From: Rhodoferax fermentans
GTDB taxonomy: Bacteria > Pseudomonadota > Gammaproteobacteria > Burkholderiales > Burkholderiaceae_C
DNA length: 64,000 nucleotides
Assembly (NCBI RefSeq): GCF_002017865.1
Contig: NZ_MTJN01000002.1
Location: 1,612,001-1,676,000, forward strand
Reading direction: 5' to 3'
Shown: positions 1-8,213 of the stretch, one piece after another
Layout: every line of letters starts with the position of its first letter
Numbering within the stretch: position 1 is the stretch's first letter
Notes under the pieces: model-generated
Database searches by the model: none
What the model was told of the DNA's origin: nothing
What the model saw: only the letters and a program-made list of their open reading frames with translations
Program-made: the position numbers and the translations under genes

Positions 1-114
1 CTCAAGCCTGAGTGTGAACGCCAGCCAGGTGGCAAAGAGGGCGAGGAAAATATCAACCGCAACAACGACCAAGCGTTTGACCGAGCGCGGCCAGTCCAAT
101 ACCCTGCTTTGCAT
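1..114 (-). CDS. FlaA1/CapD-type nucleoside-diphosphate-sugar dehydratase, N-terminal fragment
   Basis: Only the first 38 codons lie in the window. The ATG at 114-112 follows an in-frame TGA directly and has an AGGTGG ribosome site six bases upstream. The peptide begins MQSRVLDWPRSVKRLVVV, runs into a hydrophobic segment and ends ATWLAFTLRLE. This resembles the first membrane helix of large membrane-bound dehydratases/epimerases (WbpM, FlaA1, CapD), which modify UDP-sugars for surface polysaccharides. The position at the 3' end of the polysaccharide cluster, 22 bases after the H-NS-like gene, supports this. The catalytic domains are outside the window, so the call rests on the N-terminal pattern and context. 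Confidence 0.6.
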   Translation of the reverse strand, partial: MQSRVLDWPRSVKRLVVVAVDIFLALFATWLAFTLRLE

Positions 115-136
115 TCATCCACCTAAAAACTGCGGA

Positions 137-451
137 TTAGACCGCAAAGCTCTCCTTGGTCTGACCTTCTGCCACTTTGGCAGCCAACCAGCGCGGCATC
201 AGGCCACGCCCGGTCCAGGTTTCACCATTTGGCCCACGGTATTTGACAGGGGCCGGATTGCCCGATTTGCCAGTAGCCACTGGTTTGCGAGAACGGCCCT
301 TGGCACGGTCCAGATCTTCGACGGTGATACCAAAAGCTTCCATCTTGGCCAGAATATCGGCAATAGTCGCAGCCAATTCGGCGGCCTTGATTTCTTCGGC
401 CTGCTTTTGCAACAGGGCAATCTGGTTCTGGATTTCGATGAGAGATGACAT
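137..451 (-). CDS. H-NS family nucleoid-associated protein
   Basis: This is a 104-residue protein with the layout of betaproteobacterial H-NS homologues. An N-terminal coiled coil (about residues 1-45, rich in E, Q, K and A) serves oligomerisation. A basic linker with KGRSRKP follows. The C-terminal DNA-binding domain carries the motif KYRGPNGETWTGRGLMPRWL at about 69-88, which matches the family's minor-groove loop. Such proteins silence AT-rich, often horizontally acquired DNA. It sits between the sugar transferase and the dehydratase fragment on the same strand. A role in silencing its own polysaccharide cluster is inference. Confidence 0.9.
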   Translation of the reverse strand: MSSLIEIQNQIALLQKQAEEIKAAELAATIADILAKMEAFGITVEDLDRAKGRSRKPVATGKSGNPAPVKYRGPNGETWTGRGLMPRWLAAKVAEGQTKESFAV

Positions 452-508
452 TTTTTATTACCTATTTGGAAGTGATTACAACACCCTGACCACACGTTAG
501 TCGTGCTT

Positions 509-1072
509 TTAGTGGACAACATTATCTCTTACCAGAACCCTCCATGCCGTCATGAGAATAATTTTTACATCGAACACGAGAGATTTACAGTGCATATACT
601 CAATATCCAGTGCGACTTTTTGCGAAATTGACAACTCATCGCGCCCGTTGATTTGCGCCCATCCTGTCAATCCTGGTGTGAGGCAATGTACCCCGGCAAG
701 AGTCCGTAAATCCACAAGATCATGCTGATTAAACAAGGCGGGCCTCGGCCCCACAAAACTCATATCTCCCTTGAGAATGCTCCACAACTGCGGCAATTCA
801 TCCAAGCTTGATTTCCTCAAGAAGCTGCCGATCGGTGTCAGATACGAGTCTGGATTATTGAGTAAATGTGTCGCCACAATTGGTGTCCCTATTCGCATAC
901 TGCGAAATTTAGGCATCCTGAATATCTTGTTATTGGCACCTACGCGATCCGACCAATACAAAACAGGGCCTCTTGAAGTCAGGCGAATCAAACACACCAC
1001 CAACACAATGGGCATCAATGCCATCAATCCAATGACAACCACCAAAGTCAGATCAAATGTTCTTTTGATCAC
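509..1072 (-). CDS. Undecaprenyl-phosphate sugar phosphotransferase (initiating transferase)
   Basis: This is a 187-residue monotopic phosphoglycosyl transferase of the bacterial sugar transferase family (PF02397). It transfers a sugar 1-phosphate to undecaprenyl phosphate and so starts each repeat unit at the cytoplasmic membrane. One N-terminal hydrophobic segment (about 8-30) precedes KFRSM, then the Asp-Glu pair in SLDELPQLW (about 89-97), then GDMSFVGPRP, the hallmark block. It lacks the long N-terminal membrane domain of WbaP-like forms, so it is the short, PglC-like architecture. The GTG start at 1072 overlaps the epimerase stop (GTGA), so the two are translationally coupled. Confidence 0.92.
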   Translation of the reverse strand: MIKRTFDLTLVVVIGLMALMPIVLVVCLIRLTSRGPVLYWSDRVGANNKIFRMPKFRSMRIGTPIVATHLLNNPDSYLTPIGSFLRKSSLDELPQLWSILKGDMSFVGPRPALFNQHDLVDLRTLAGVHCLTPGLTGWAQINGRDELSISQKVALDIEYMHCKSLVFDVKIILMTAWRVLVRDNVVH

Positions 1073-1998
1073 AGCGCATTCCCGGTCATAGCCCGTCGCA
1101 AGCCTTCTTCTACAGTGATTTTTGGCATCCAGCCCAATAATTCTCTCGCTTTTTTGCTATCAATTTTCAAGCTTCCACACAAACGTTGGACGGCCCCCTC
1201 TTGACCTGTCAAACGACCAGCCCATTCCAGCAAACTCACAGGCACAGGCAGCAAACGCGCAGGCACTCCAGCAGCCTGTGCCATTGCGCGCACCAGTTCC
1301 GTCGTGGACAAATCTTGTCCATCGCTAATCAGAAATGTCTGGTTGGCCGCTTGAGGGTGGTTGACGCAGGTGATGATGAAATCGACCAGATTGTCGAGCG
1401 CGACCAGGCTGCGCTGGTTACGGATAGCGCCAAGGGGCAGGGGCCACCCCTTTTGAACAGCATGTATCAAGAACGCAAAATTAGCCTTTACGCCTGGGCC
1501 GTAGACCAGAGGCGGGCGAATGATGACCACTTCCATGCCCGTTTGCCTGGATATCTCGCACAGGCCCTGTTCCGCTTCCCACTTGGACAGCGCATAGGCG
1601 TCCGCGGGTCCCGCGATATCCGTGTCGCGGTAGCACGCACTGCCCCCCTCTCCATTGACTTTGATCGAACTCACAAACACAAAGCGACGAACCCCGAATG
1701 CCGCAGCTTGACGGCCCAGATTCAACGTTCCGTCAGCATTGACTCGTCGAAATTCGGCGATAGGACTCGATGCCGCGTCCTGCATATGGTGTACCCGAGC
1801 AGCGAGGTGGACTACTGCGCTGCATCCTTCTAGCGCCCCTCTCCAATCCGTGCCGCCACAAACATCTCCAACACTAAAAACGCCTGGCGCAACTGGGCTG
1901 CTACGAATGGCTGAAACAACAACTTCCCCACGCGTTTTGAGGTCAGCGCACAGTGCTTTCCCTACAAACCCGTAGGCTCCAGTTACAAGAATCTTCAT
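1069..1998 (-). CDS. NAD-dependent sugar epimerase/dehydratase
   Basis: This is an extended short-chain dehydrogenase of 309 residues from the ATG at 1998. An upstream in-frame start exists, but 1998 is chosen because it makes an ATGA overlap with the preceding glycosyltransferase and puts the Rossmann motif TGAYGFVG at residues 7-14, as usual. VHLAARVH and the Y-x3-K pair in YALSKWEAE are present. The family includes UDP-glucose/GlcNAc 4-epimerases and WbpV/WbpK-like reductases that set the identity of the first sugar. It lies directly upstream of the initiating transferase, a common pairing. The exact substrate cannot be read from the sequence. Confidence 0.85.
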   Translation of the reverse strand: MKILVTGAYGFVGKALCADLKTRGEVVVSAIRSSPVAPGVFSVGDVCGGTDWRGALEGCSAVVHLAARVHHMQDAASSPIAEFRRVNADGTLNLGRQAAAFGVRRFVFVSSIKVNGEGGSACYRDTDIAGPADAYALSKWEAEQGLCEISRQTGMEVVIIRPPLVYGPGVKANFAFLIHAVQKGWPLPLGAIRNQRSLVALDNLVDFIITCVNHPQAANQTFLISDGQDLSTTELVRAMAQAAGVPARLLPVPVSLLEWAGRLTGQEGAVQRLCGSLKIDSKKARELLGWMPKITVEEGLRRAMTGNAL

Positions 1999-2744
1999 TT
2001 GTGAAGGAACTCGAGTACTTTTGCTGGATATTTGGACAAAATTTTCCAGAGATTGGTTGGAATATCGTTTTCTCGACAAGCCTGCAAAACCTCACGATTG
2101 AGCAGGAGCGAATTTCGCCACCCTCCGGTGCTGACTCCGCCGGTGCGCATCCGCACAAGTACATCAGGTAAATACCTGTATTCAAGCGTCCCTGAATGGA
2201 ACACCCGTGCAATCAGTTCAAAATCTCCGGCAATACGATAGTCGGTCTTGAACGCGCCAAAGCGCTCATACACATGGCGCCCCAAGAACAACGAGGGGTG
2301 CGCTGGCATCCAGCCCCACGCAATGAGTTCGGGGCGGAAACGCGCAGATCGATAAAGCCGCAAGGGTCGATTTGGTCGATCAGGACTGAAGAACTCTGCA
2401 TCACCAAATATTGCATCGAGCTTGTCTTTTTCAATAATTGCAGACACTCGCTCCAATACCGTTGGCCCAGCATATACATCATCAGCATTGAGAAAACCGA
2501 TAACCGATCCAGTTGCCATACCAAGCCCCTTATTCATGGCATCGTAAATGCCCCGATCCGGCTCAGAAATCGTCTGGGATACATGCTGACCTCGTTGTCT
2601 GATGATCTCCAGTGTGTCATCAGTCGATGCACCATCGACCACGATATGCTCAATGTCAGGATGCGTTTGACAAGCCACAGAGGCAAGCGTATCCGCAATG
2701 GTTCCGGCAGCATTGAACGTCACTGTGATAATGCTGATTTTCAT
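1995..2744 (-). CDS. Glycosyltransferase family 2
   Basis: This 249-residue GT-A fold transferase begins MKISIITVTFNAAGTIADTL. It has the nucleotide-sugar segment VVDGASTDDTLEII, then ISEPDRGIYDAMNKGL and the acidic motif NADD in GFLNADDVY (about residue 89). This is the WcaA/WcaE-like subgroup that often works in colanic-acid-type and other exopolysaccharide clusters. It is cytoplasmic and probably adds one sugar of the lipid-linked repeat unit. Donor and acceptor are unknown. The stop overlaps the epimerase start. Confidence 0.9.
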   Translation of the reverse strand: MKISIITVTFNAAGTIADTLASVACQTHPDIEHIVVDGASTDDTLEIIRQRGQHVSQTISEPDRGIYDAMNKGLGMATGSVIGFLNADDVYAGPTVLERVSAIIEKDKLDAIFGDAEFFSPDRPNRPLRLYRSARFRPELIAWGWMPAHPSLFLGRHVYERFGAFKTDYRIAGDFELIARVFHSGTLEYRYLPDVLVRMRTGGVSTGGWRNSLLLNREVLQACRENDIPTNLWKILSKYPAKVLEFLHK

Positions 2745-2762
2745 ATTGCAGCCTCCGTCCGG

Positions 2763-3473
2763 TCAGCGTAGATGCCGAAAAGGCTGTGTCAGAAGGTATA
2801 GCGCCATATCCAGTCGCCAGCGTAGCTGCATCATGAGCGAGGCCGTTGAGTGCATGGTCGCTTGACTGGCGTTACCTCCATGTCGTCGATACAGCGAAAG
2901 AGTCTCGTCGAGAAAATGTACTGCTCCCACGCGTTCAGCAACTAAGCCAATCCACCAATCGTGCATAGCGATATGTGCCGGAAAGGGCAACGCAGCATCT
3001 AGCACAGAACGACGCATTGCCATGCAGCAGCCCAGATAGCTATTTTTCCAAAGATTGCGCAGCAACCCTGGGCCAGAACGCCGTAGACTAAAAAAAGAAG
3101 GTGCTATTGTCGTCAACTCACTGTTCACAACAGCACAATCGGTGACGACTAGGACACACTCGGACAGCACTGCCAAGCAACGGTTAACTTTGTGAGGTAG
3201 CCACACGTCATCTTGATCACAGAGAAAGATCGTATCGCCACGCGCTGCCCGCAATACGCGTTCAAAATTGGGGATCACTCCGGTTTGACCGCTGTTTGTG
3301 AGTAGCCGCAACCGAGGATCGTTGAGCCTTGCGATTTCTGCAAGTGTGTTGTCGGTCGAACCATCGTCGGATACAACCACTTCGTCATCCGGCCCCAATT
3401 GCATCAATACTGAGTGCAGTTGCTCCCCTACATAACGGCCGCCGTTGTAGGTGGCAAGACAAACCGAGATCAC
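2763..3473 (-). CDS. Glycosyltransferase family 2 (rhamnosyltransferase-like)
   Basis: A 236-residue GT2 enzyme. The GTG start at 3473 is preceded by AGGAG ten bases upstream. The N-terminus MISVCLATYNGGRYVGEQL, the motif VVSDDGSTDNTL, and IFLCDQDDVWLPHKV (the DxD-like metal site, about residues 84-98) are typical of the subgroup that contains many rhamnosyltransferases. IAMHDWWIGLVAERVG follows, another block of that subgroup. It is one of five glycosyltransferases in the cluster. The sugar specificity is not resolved. Confidence 0.88.
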   Translation of the reverse strand: MISVCLATYNGGRYVGEQLHSVLMQLGPDDEVVVSDDGSTDNTLAEIARLNDPRLRLLTNSGQTGVIPNFERVLRAARGDTIFLCDQDDVWLPHKVNRCLAVLSECVLVVTDCAVVNSELTTIAPSFFSLRRSGPGLLRNLWKNSYLGCCMAMRRSVLDAALPFPAHIAMHDWWIGLVAERVGAVHFLDETLSLYRRHGGNASQATMHSTASLMMQLRWRLDMALYLLTQPFRHLR

Positions 3474-3488
3474 GTGTCAAGTCTCCTG

Positions 3489-4211
3489 TCAGCGCTGCCC
3501 GAGCACATTGCACTTTACAAAACGGTACAGCGGGTGCAGCAACAAAATGGCTGCAACGGCAATGCGACTGCGGCGACCAAACAATAACTCAACAGCCATG
3601 CGTTGGTGAAAGTGGTTCGGTTGACCCGAAGCACCGGCTCTGTCGCAAATGGAAATCGGGTGCGCACAATAGACCCATTGTTTCCCAGCGATCGACAGAA
3701 AAAAGATGAAATCAGAAATCGTCACCCCCCTGCCGACCAGATACAGCCCATACACCTCGTGTAGCGACTTGCGGTACAGCACCGACTGATGGCGGACGTT
3801 CATCCGCGCAAGATCGGCTTTCGCCAGCTTGCGATCCTCTCGGTAAATCCAGTCTGAATAAACCACATCTACTTCCAACGCAGTTGCCGCAACCGCAGCT
3901 GACAGGGCTCCAACATCTGCAAATTCGTCTCCAGCATTCATGAACAGCAGCCACTCGCCATCTGCCATTGCTACGCCTTTGTTCATGGCGTGATAAATGC
4001 CAATATCCGTCTCACTGAGCCATAGGCTGATCCTTGACACGTTCTGGCGAAGCAATTCAAGTGTATTGTCGGTCGAAGCACCATCAATCACGATCAACTG
4101 GAAATTGCAGTAGTCCTGGGTCGCCACGCTGGCCATCGTACGCACAAACCCTATCGGGTCGTTTCTCACAACCATGATGACTGACACGCGGGGCGAATTT
4201 GACTGATTCAT
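3489..4211 (-). CDS. Glycosyltransferase family 2
   Basis: A 240-residue GT2 protein with SVIMVVRNDPIGFVRTMASV at the N-terminus, the donor-binding motif VIDGASTDNTLELL and LFMNAGDEF in place of the DxD box. The IDGASTDNTLE and DIGIYHAMNKG blocks are close to those of the transferase at 1995-2744, so the two probably arose by duplication and divergence. The end of the protein is basic and hydrophobic (LLLHPLYRFVKCNVLGQR), which suggests membrane association. About 256 bases separate its start from the next gene upstream, so a promoter or a lost gene could lie there. Confidence 0.87.
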   Translation of the reverse strand: MNQSNSPRVSVIMVVRNDPIGFVRTMASVATQDYCNFQLIVIDGASTDNTLELLRQNVSRISLWLSETDIGIYHAMNKGVAMADGEWLLFMNAGDEFADVGALSAAVAATALEVDVVYSDWIYREDRKLAKADLARMNVRHQSVLYRKSLHEVYGLYLVGRGVTISDFIFFLSIAGKQWVYCAHPISICDRAGASGQPNHFHQRMAVELLFGRRSRIAVAAILLLHPLYRFVKCNVLGQR

Positions 4212-4467
4212 CTTTCAATAAAGATTATCAAAACAGGAGACAAAATGGCCAAATCCCACCCACAAGTCAACCAACGAGTTGTTCAAATATTTTGAGTATT
4301 GAGATCGGTTCGACAGCAACGATTGCCAGACCGTCGCTCGGTCAGGCACCAAGCTTACCAGCCAAATCAGCAGGGCTTACAGCCTCAGGAGGTCGCGGTC
4401 TGTTTTGATGTCGCCAAAACGTGGTGAACACGACGACGCCATTTCTCCCAACTCCGCATGACCAAGC

Positions 4468-5754
4468 TCATTGAGAACGGCGAGTTTTGACCCGCGCAAC
4501 ATCTTCGATCGCCAACTGGTACTGCTGGACATATTCGGGAACTACTACACGTGCATGCCAAAGACGGACTGCTCGGTCTCGCGCTGATCTACGCAACGAC
4601 GAAAGTTGGCAAGAATTGTCGGTGACCCAGCGAATTCCCTGATAGAGATCACGTGCATCATAGGGATCGGCAAGGTATCCGGTTATCCTGTCGTCAACGA
4701 CTTCCTTCAGGCCGGAAACGCGGAATGCCACAACAGGGCACCCACAAGCTTGGGCTTCAGTCGCAGTTTGTGGCAAATTTTCGATTCGGGACGGAACTAC
4801 CATCACATCCGCCGCACTGTATATTCTTGCCAGAGTGGCCTCATGGTCGATATGTCCAAGCCAATGCGTCCTCACAGGCAATGATCGGTCAATTGTTGGT
4901 TCTTTTTGACCAAACACGACACACTCCACGTTAAAAGACTCCGCAAAAGTCTTGCAATGACCAAGCGCCTCCTTCAGCAAGTCGTAACCTTTATTGGGAT
5001 CGGAACTACCTTGAATGGCTCCGAACAAAACGAGCACTTTGTCCTGTGGCAACCCTAGCTCAGATCGGCATTTGACACGATCAAGCGGGCAATAGCACTC
5101 TGTATCCAAAACATTTGGGATGACTGACACAGGTGACTCTGACATCAATGCACTGCGATTGACGCAATCGGCCATCCATTTGCTCGGTGCGATGATACGC
5201 ATCGGCAATCTCCAAGCCTTTTTTTTGCGAAGCCAAACCCCCCGATCCAGATCCAGCCCCATGTCTTCGATTCGGCGATTATTGCGCGTATACCCTTGTG
5301 CCCAGCGCGTCTCATCCGGCTCCACATGCTCAGAACCACAAAATGCCCACATGTCATGTAGTGTCCAAACTATCGGTCGCTTAATTCTGGCAACGTCTTC
5401 AATCGACATGGTTTCGGCTCCTATCCAGTGAAGGTTCACCACATCCGGGGCAATGGATTCAATTCGACTCGCCCAGTCGGAAGGCAAAAAATTTCCCGAT
5501 CTGGGTGCCCTGCGACTCGAACCTTGCAGTCGCATAACTGCCCGCCCAACGGGACTCCGAAGTTGACTGAGAGCCGCTCCGATTGGCGAGCGTGGACCAA
5601 ATAGATATGGGGCTTTCGTTCTCACCTGCCTCAGCAGCATGGATGAATCAAACCCAGCGGCATCAAGGGCAAGGTGTAGTCGCAACGCGGCACGTGCGGC
5701 ACCACCACCACTGTCAGAGTGGTTGATATGCAATATGCTTGGATCTGATGCCAC
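4468..5754 (-). CDS. Glycosyltransferase family 4 (WcaC/GT1-like, GT-B fold)
   Basis: A 428-residue retaining glycosyltransferase. The N-terminus has ILHINHSDSGGGAARAALRLH, a block seen in WcaC-type colanic-acid transferases. The C-terminal half carries VLFGAIQGSSDPNKGYDLL and the donor-site block ENLPQTATEAQACGCPVVAF, with the E-x7-E motif of GT4. The GTG at 5754 is the only sensible start, because the conserved block begins at residue 7; no clear ribosome site is visible. It likely adds an internal sugar of the repeat unit in the cytoplasm. Confidence 0.87.
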   Translation of the reverse strand: MASDPSILHINHSDSGGGAARAALRLHLALDAAGFDSSMLLRQVRTKAPYLFGPRSPIGAALSQLRSPVGRAVMRLQGSSRRAPRSGNFLPSDWASRIESIAPDVVNLHWIGAETMSIEDVARIKRPIVWTLHDMWAFCGSEHVEPDETRWAQGYTRNNRRIEDMGLDLDRGVWLRKKKAWRLPMRIIAPSKWMADCVNRSALMSESPVSVIPNVLDTECYCPLDRVKCRSELGLPQDKVLVLFGAIQGSSDPNKGYDLLKEALGHCKTFAESFNVECVVFGQKEPTIDRSLPVRTHWLGHIDHEATLARIYSAADVMVVPSRIENLPQTATEAQACGCPVVAFRVSGLKEVVDDRITGYLADPYDARDLYQGIRWVTDNSCQLSSLRRSARDRAVRLWHARVVVPEYVQQYQLAIEDVARVKTRRSQ

Positions 5755-5770
5755 AGACAGGCAGCCTGAA

Positions 5771-6748
5771 CTAAAGGCCTGCGAAACGCCTGAGGCGTGA
5801 CATTAGCTCGTCTGCCGACCAGTCCCGAACCAAAAAACGAGGGACTCGATAGGGATCGGTCCAGCTTCTGACGACTGCTGAGTGGTTGGCGGCAACCCGA
5901 TCAAATCCAGCCCGCCGGCAAATGGCAACCGTCTCAGGTGTGTAGTCAGATTTAGCACCAAAAGGATAGGAGAACACTTGCACCGGTCTACCTGTCCACT
6001 CCTGCAATTGCGCACGGGAACACTCAATTTCCTCACGTTGATCCTCAATGCTCAAACTCGAGAGTGGTTGATGACATACTGTGTGAGCACCAACCGTTGC
6101 CATTGGACTCGCTGCGAGTTGAACAAGTTCCTGAGTGGCTAGCACCCGATGTGACGAACGTGGCTCAGGAATACCAATCACCAATCTCGCCAATTCGGCC
6201 ATTGCGCCCTCCCGCTCCTTGACACTAAGCGTTTTCAACTGCGGATGTAGAAATTGGTATAAGGCTTCACGCTCTCGCACCTGACCACAGTCATATGTTC
6301 GATCCAAGTCGACCGCACCAACCCGGTTTAACGCTTGCCCACCAGAACTGCACAGCAGTATTCGCTCCAACTCATCCCACCAGAATTCGCGTTCGCCCCC
6401 AATGTAGCCAGTTGCGATGAAGAAAGTAGCCGGGATATCCAACTCCTCAAGTATTGGAAGGGCGAATTGAAAATTGTCGGCGTAGCCGTCGTCGAAGGTG
6501 ATGACGACGGTCGGTCGCTGAACATCAGCCCAACATTGTTCAAATCGCAATATGTCAAAAGCTGCTTGCAACGCCTGCAATTGCTCCCGAAAACGGGTCG
6601 GGGGGACCGCCAACATTTGTGGATCTGAAGGCAACTCAATCACTCGGTGATAGATAAGCACCACCAAAGGCACAGAACCCAGATTGAGTAACATCTCGCG
6701 TCTTGAATAAGTCAACTCACGTAGCAATTTGATTTTTTGACGAAGCAT
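5771..6748 (-). CDS. Polysaccharide deacetylase family protein (NodB domain)
   Basis: A 325-residue carbohydrate esterase family 4 protein. The ATG at 6748 overlaps the upstream methyltransferase stop as TGATG; a TTG one codon earlier is less likely. VLIYHRV, the metal/catalytic motif TFDDGYADN (about residues 84-92), and the histidine pair in GAHTVCHQPLSSL give a complete NodB active site. YPFGAKSDYTPETV marks a third family motif. The enzyme removes N- or O-acetyl groups from a glycan, here perhaps on the growing repeat unit or the exported polymer. I see no cleavable signal peptide, so a cytoplasmic or membrane-surface location is more likely than secretion. Confidence 0.88.
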   Translation of the reverse strand: MLRQKIKLLRELTYSRREMLLNLGSVPLVVLIYHRVIELPSDPQMLAVPPTRFREQLQALQAAFDILRFEQCWADVQRPTVVITFDDGYADNFQFALPILEELDIPATFFIATGYIGGEREFWWDELERILLCSSGGQALNRVGAVDLDRTYDCGQVREREALYQFLHPQLKTLSVKEREGAMAELARLVIGIPEPRSSHRVLATQELVQLAASPMATVGAHTVCHQPLSSLSIEDQREEIECSRAQLQEWTGRPVQVFSYPFGAKSDYTPETVAICRRAGFDRVAANHSAVVRSWTDPYRVPRFLVRDWSADELMSRLRRFAGL

Positions 6749-7425
6749 CAAGCTTTCCTCGCCACGATACCTATGATGACCTGATAGTTTGGATCATGCT
6801 CGTCGAGTACAGAACGCGATGGCAGATCTTCGACCGAAAACCCGCGCAACAGCGCCACCGCAGCTGACAAATTGCCATAGGAGATAACAGTTACTTCGGA
6901 GAAATTGTCCGAAAACAGGCGCTCACATGCGGCCGAGCTCAAGCGCCAAAAATCCCCCCAGCGATCCATGTCAAAACGACTGATTTGCGAAACACCACCC
7001 ACTGTCGCCAGCAGATAGCCGCCTTCATTAAGAAGATGACATGCACCCTTTACGGCTGCATCGAGCTCATAAATGAAGTTGAAGGTCTGCGTACAGATAA
7101 AGCAGTTAAAACGACCATTCGGCAGAGTTTCAGGGCGGGTCAAATCTCCAACCACGGCCGTTGCCAGCGCCGTAGGAGTTGTGTAAAGCTCGAAAGAGCG
7201 AGCTGCAGAATCGCCAAACTTGCGGGTGTATTCATTGGCAGCAACTTCAAGCACATCCCCGGTAATCAAATGCCGATGCTGCGCAATAAAGGCCTCGATG
7301 TAATAACGATCAATTGGCTGCCCGCGGTCGATACCAAAGATCTCCGAGGTCGGGCGCATTGCTCTTTGGTCAAACAACGAGCCCGCAGGTCGCAGTTTGC
7401 GCTCTATCCAGCGTCTTAGTCTCAT
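6748..7425 (-). CDS. Class I SAM-dependent methyltransferase
   Basis: A 225-residue protein with a weak but recognisable Rossmann layout: GDVLEVAANEYTRKFG as motif I, VGDLTRPETLPNGRFNCFIC as the acidic and motif II/III region, and GACHLLNEGGYLLATV as the post-core strand of the Methyltransf_11 group. The usual GxGxG is replaced by EVAANEYT, so SAM binding is inferred from the fold pattern. It lies between an FkbM methyltransferase and the deacetylase with 4-base or shorter overlaps on both sides, which argues for coupled synthesis and a role in decorating the same glycan. Confidence 0.75.
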   Translation of the reverse strand: MRLRRWIERKLRPAGSLFDQRAMRPTSEIFGIDRGQPIDRYYIEAFIAQHRHLITGDVLEVAANEYTRKFGDSAARSFELYTTPTALATAVVGDLTRPETLPNGRFNCFICTQTFNFIYELDAAVKGACHLLNEGGYLLATVGGVSQISRFDMDRWGDFWRLSSAACERLFSDNFSEVTVISYGNLSAAVALLRGFSVEDLPSRSVLDEHDPNYQVIIGIVARKA

Positions 7426-8213
7426 GTGGGCTGTCTGTAGGCAAATATATTCACTTGGTTGTCAAAACGTCCGGGCTTGACAGGAGCAAAAGGACTGCGT
7501 ACAAAATCAGCTGACTGCAAATGCAGACGAAAACCTGACGCCTGTAAAACCGAGAGAATACGAACAATCGACTGCGCCTGGTCCGGGGAAGAGTGATATT
7601 CAATGAAAATGCGCTCAATCCGATCAAAAGCAGGGACGCAGTGGGGCACAACCAACGCCTCAGCTCCCTCAATATCAATTTTCAGCAGCGCGATTTTCTC
7701 AAAACCCAGCAAGAAGTCGAGCAAGTCAATACTCGGAACGTTATACGAACTTTGCTCATTTGTCAGATGGCTAATCTGCCCCCCATCAGCCCCGTCGCAA
7801 GCAAAACCGATTGTCCCGTTTGCAATGTATGCGGCAGCGTTGACCAGATGAACATTGGCTCGTGGTGCGTAGCACTCAACGTTACGCTTGAGCTTTTTAA
7901 AAACTGTCGGATCGGCCTCAAAAGCATGGATTTCCGGCTCATCCAACGTGTCACAGAAATAAAGTACTGATACGCCAACGTTCGCCCCAACGTCAACTAT
8001 CACCGGCTTGTGGCCAGAATTGGCAAGTTTGTATTCCTGCTCAACAAAAATGTCCCGGAACTGATATGCCACAGAAAGGGGGTCCGTCACCTCCAACTCG
8101 TATCGGAATGCCTTCAGCCTTCCTGCCTTGTAACGAGTTCTAAAACGATTTTTCAGCCAAACCATCAGCCAATGCCGATATGCCCTATCTTTGATGATAC
8201 GTGCTGGGTTCAT
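7422..8213 (-). CDS. FkbM family methyltransferase
   Basis: 263 residues. Motif I is VIVDVGANVGVSVLYFC (about 71-87), followed by IHAFEADPTVFKKLKRN, and the family's signature strand LLKIDIEGAEALVVP lies near residue 180. FkbM enzymes O-methylate sugars or macrolides using S-adenosylmethionine; in polysaccharide clusters they commonly make methyl ethers of terminal or branch sugars. The stop overlaps the next methyltransferase start (ATGA) and the start sits within four bases of the upstream glycosyltransferase stop. Which hydroxyl is methylated is unknown. Confidence 0.88.
   Translation of the reverse strand: MNPARIIKDRAYRHWLMVWLKNRFRTRYKAGRLKAFRYELEVTDPLSVAYQFRDIFVEQEYKLANSGHKPVIVDVGANVGVSVLYFCDTLDEPEIHAFEADPTVFKKLKRNVECYAPRANVHLVNAAAYIANGTIGFACDGADGGQISHLTNEQSSYNVPSIDLLDFLLGFEKIALLKIDIEGAEALVVPHCVPAFDRIERIFIEYHSSPDQAQSIVRILSVLQASGFRLHLQSADFVRSPFAPVKPGRFDNQVNIFAYRQPT

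Noticed and set aside
4212..4467. Possible remnant of a gene or transposase in the 256-base gap (FDVAKTW, then stop, then QLRMTKLIENGEF)
   Set aside because: Interrupted by stop codons, too short, and no terminal repeats seen. It may be decayed coding sequence, but I cannot name it.
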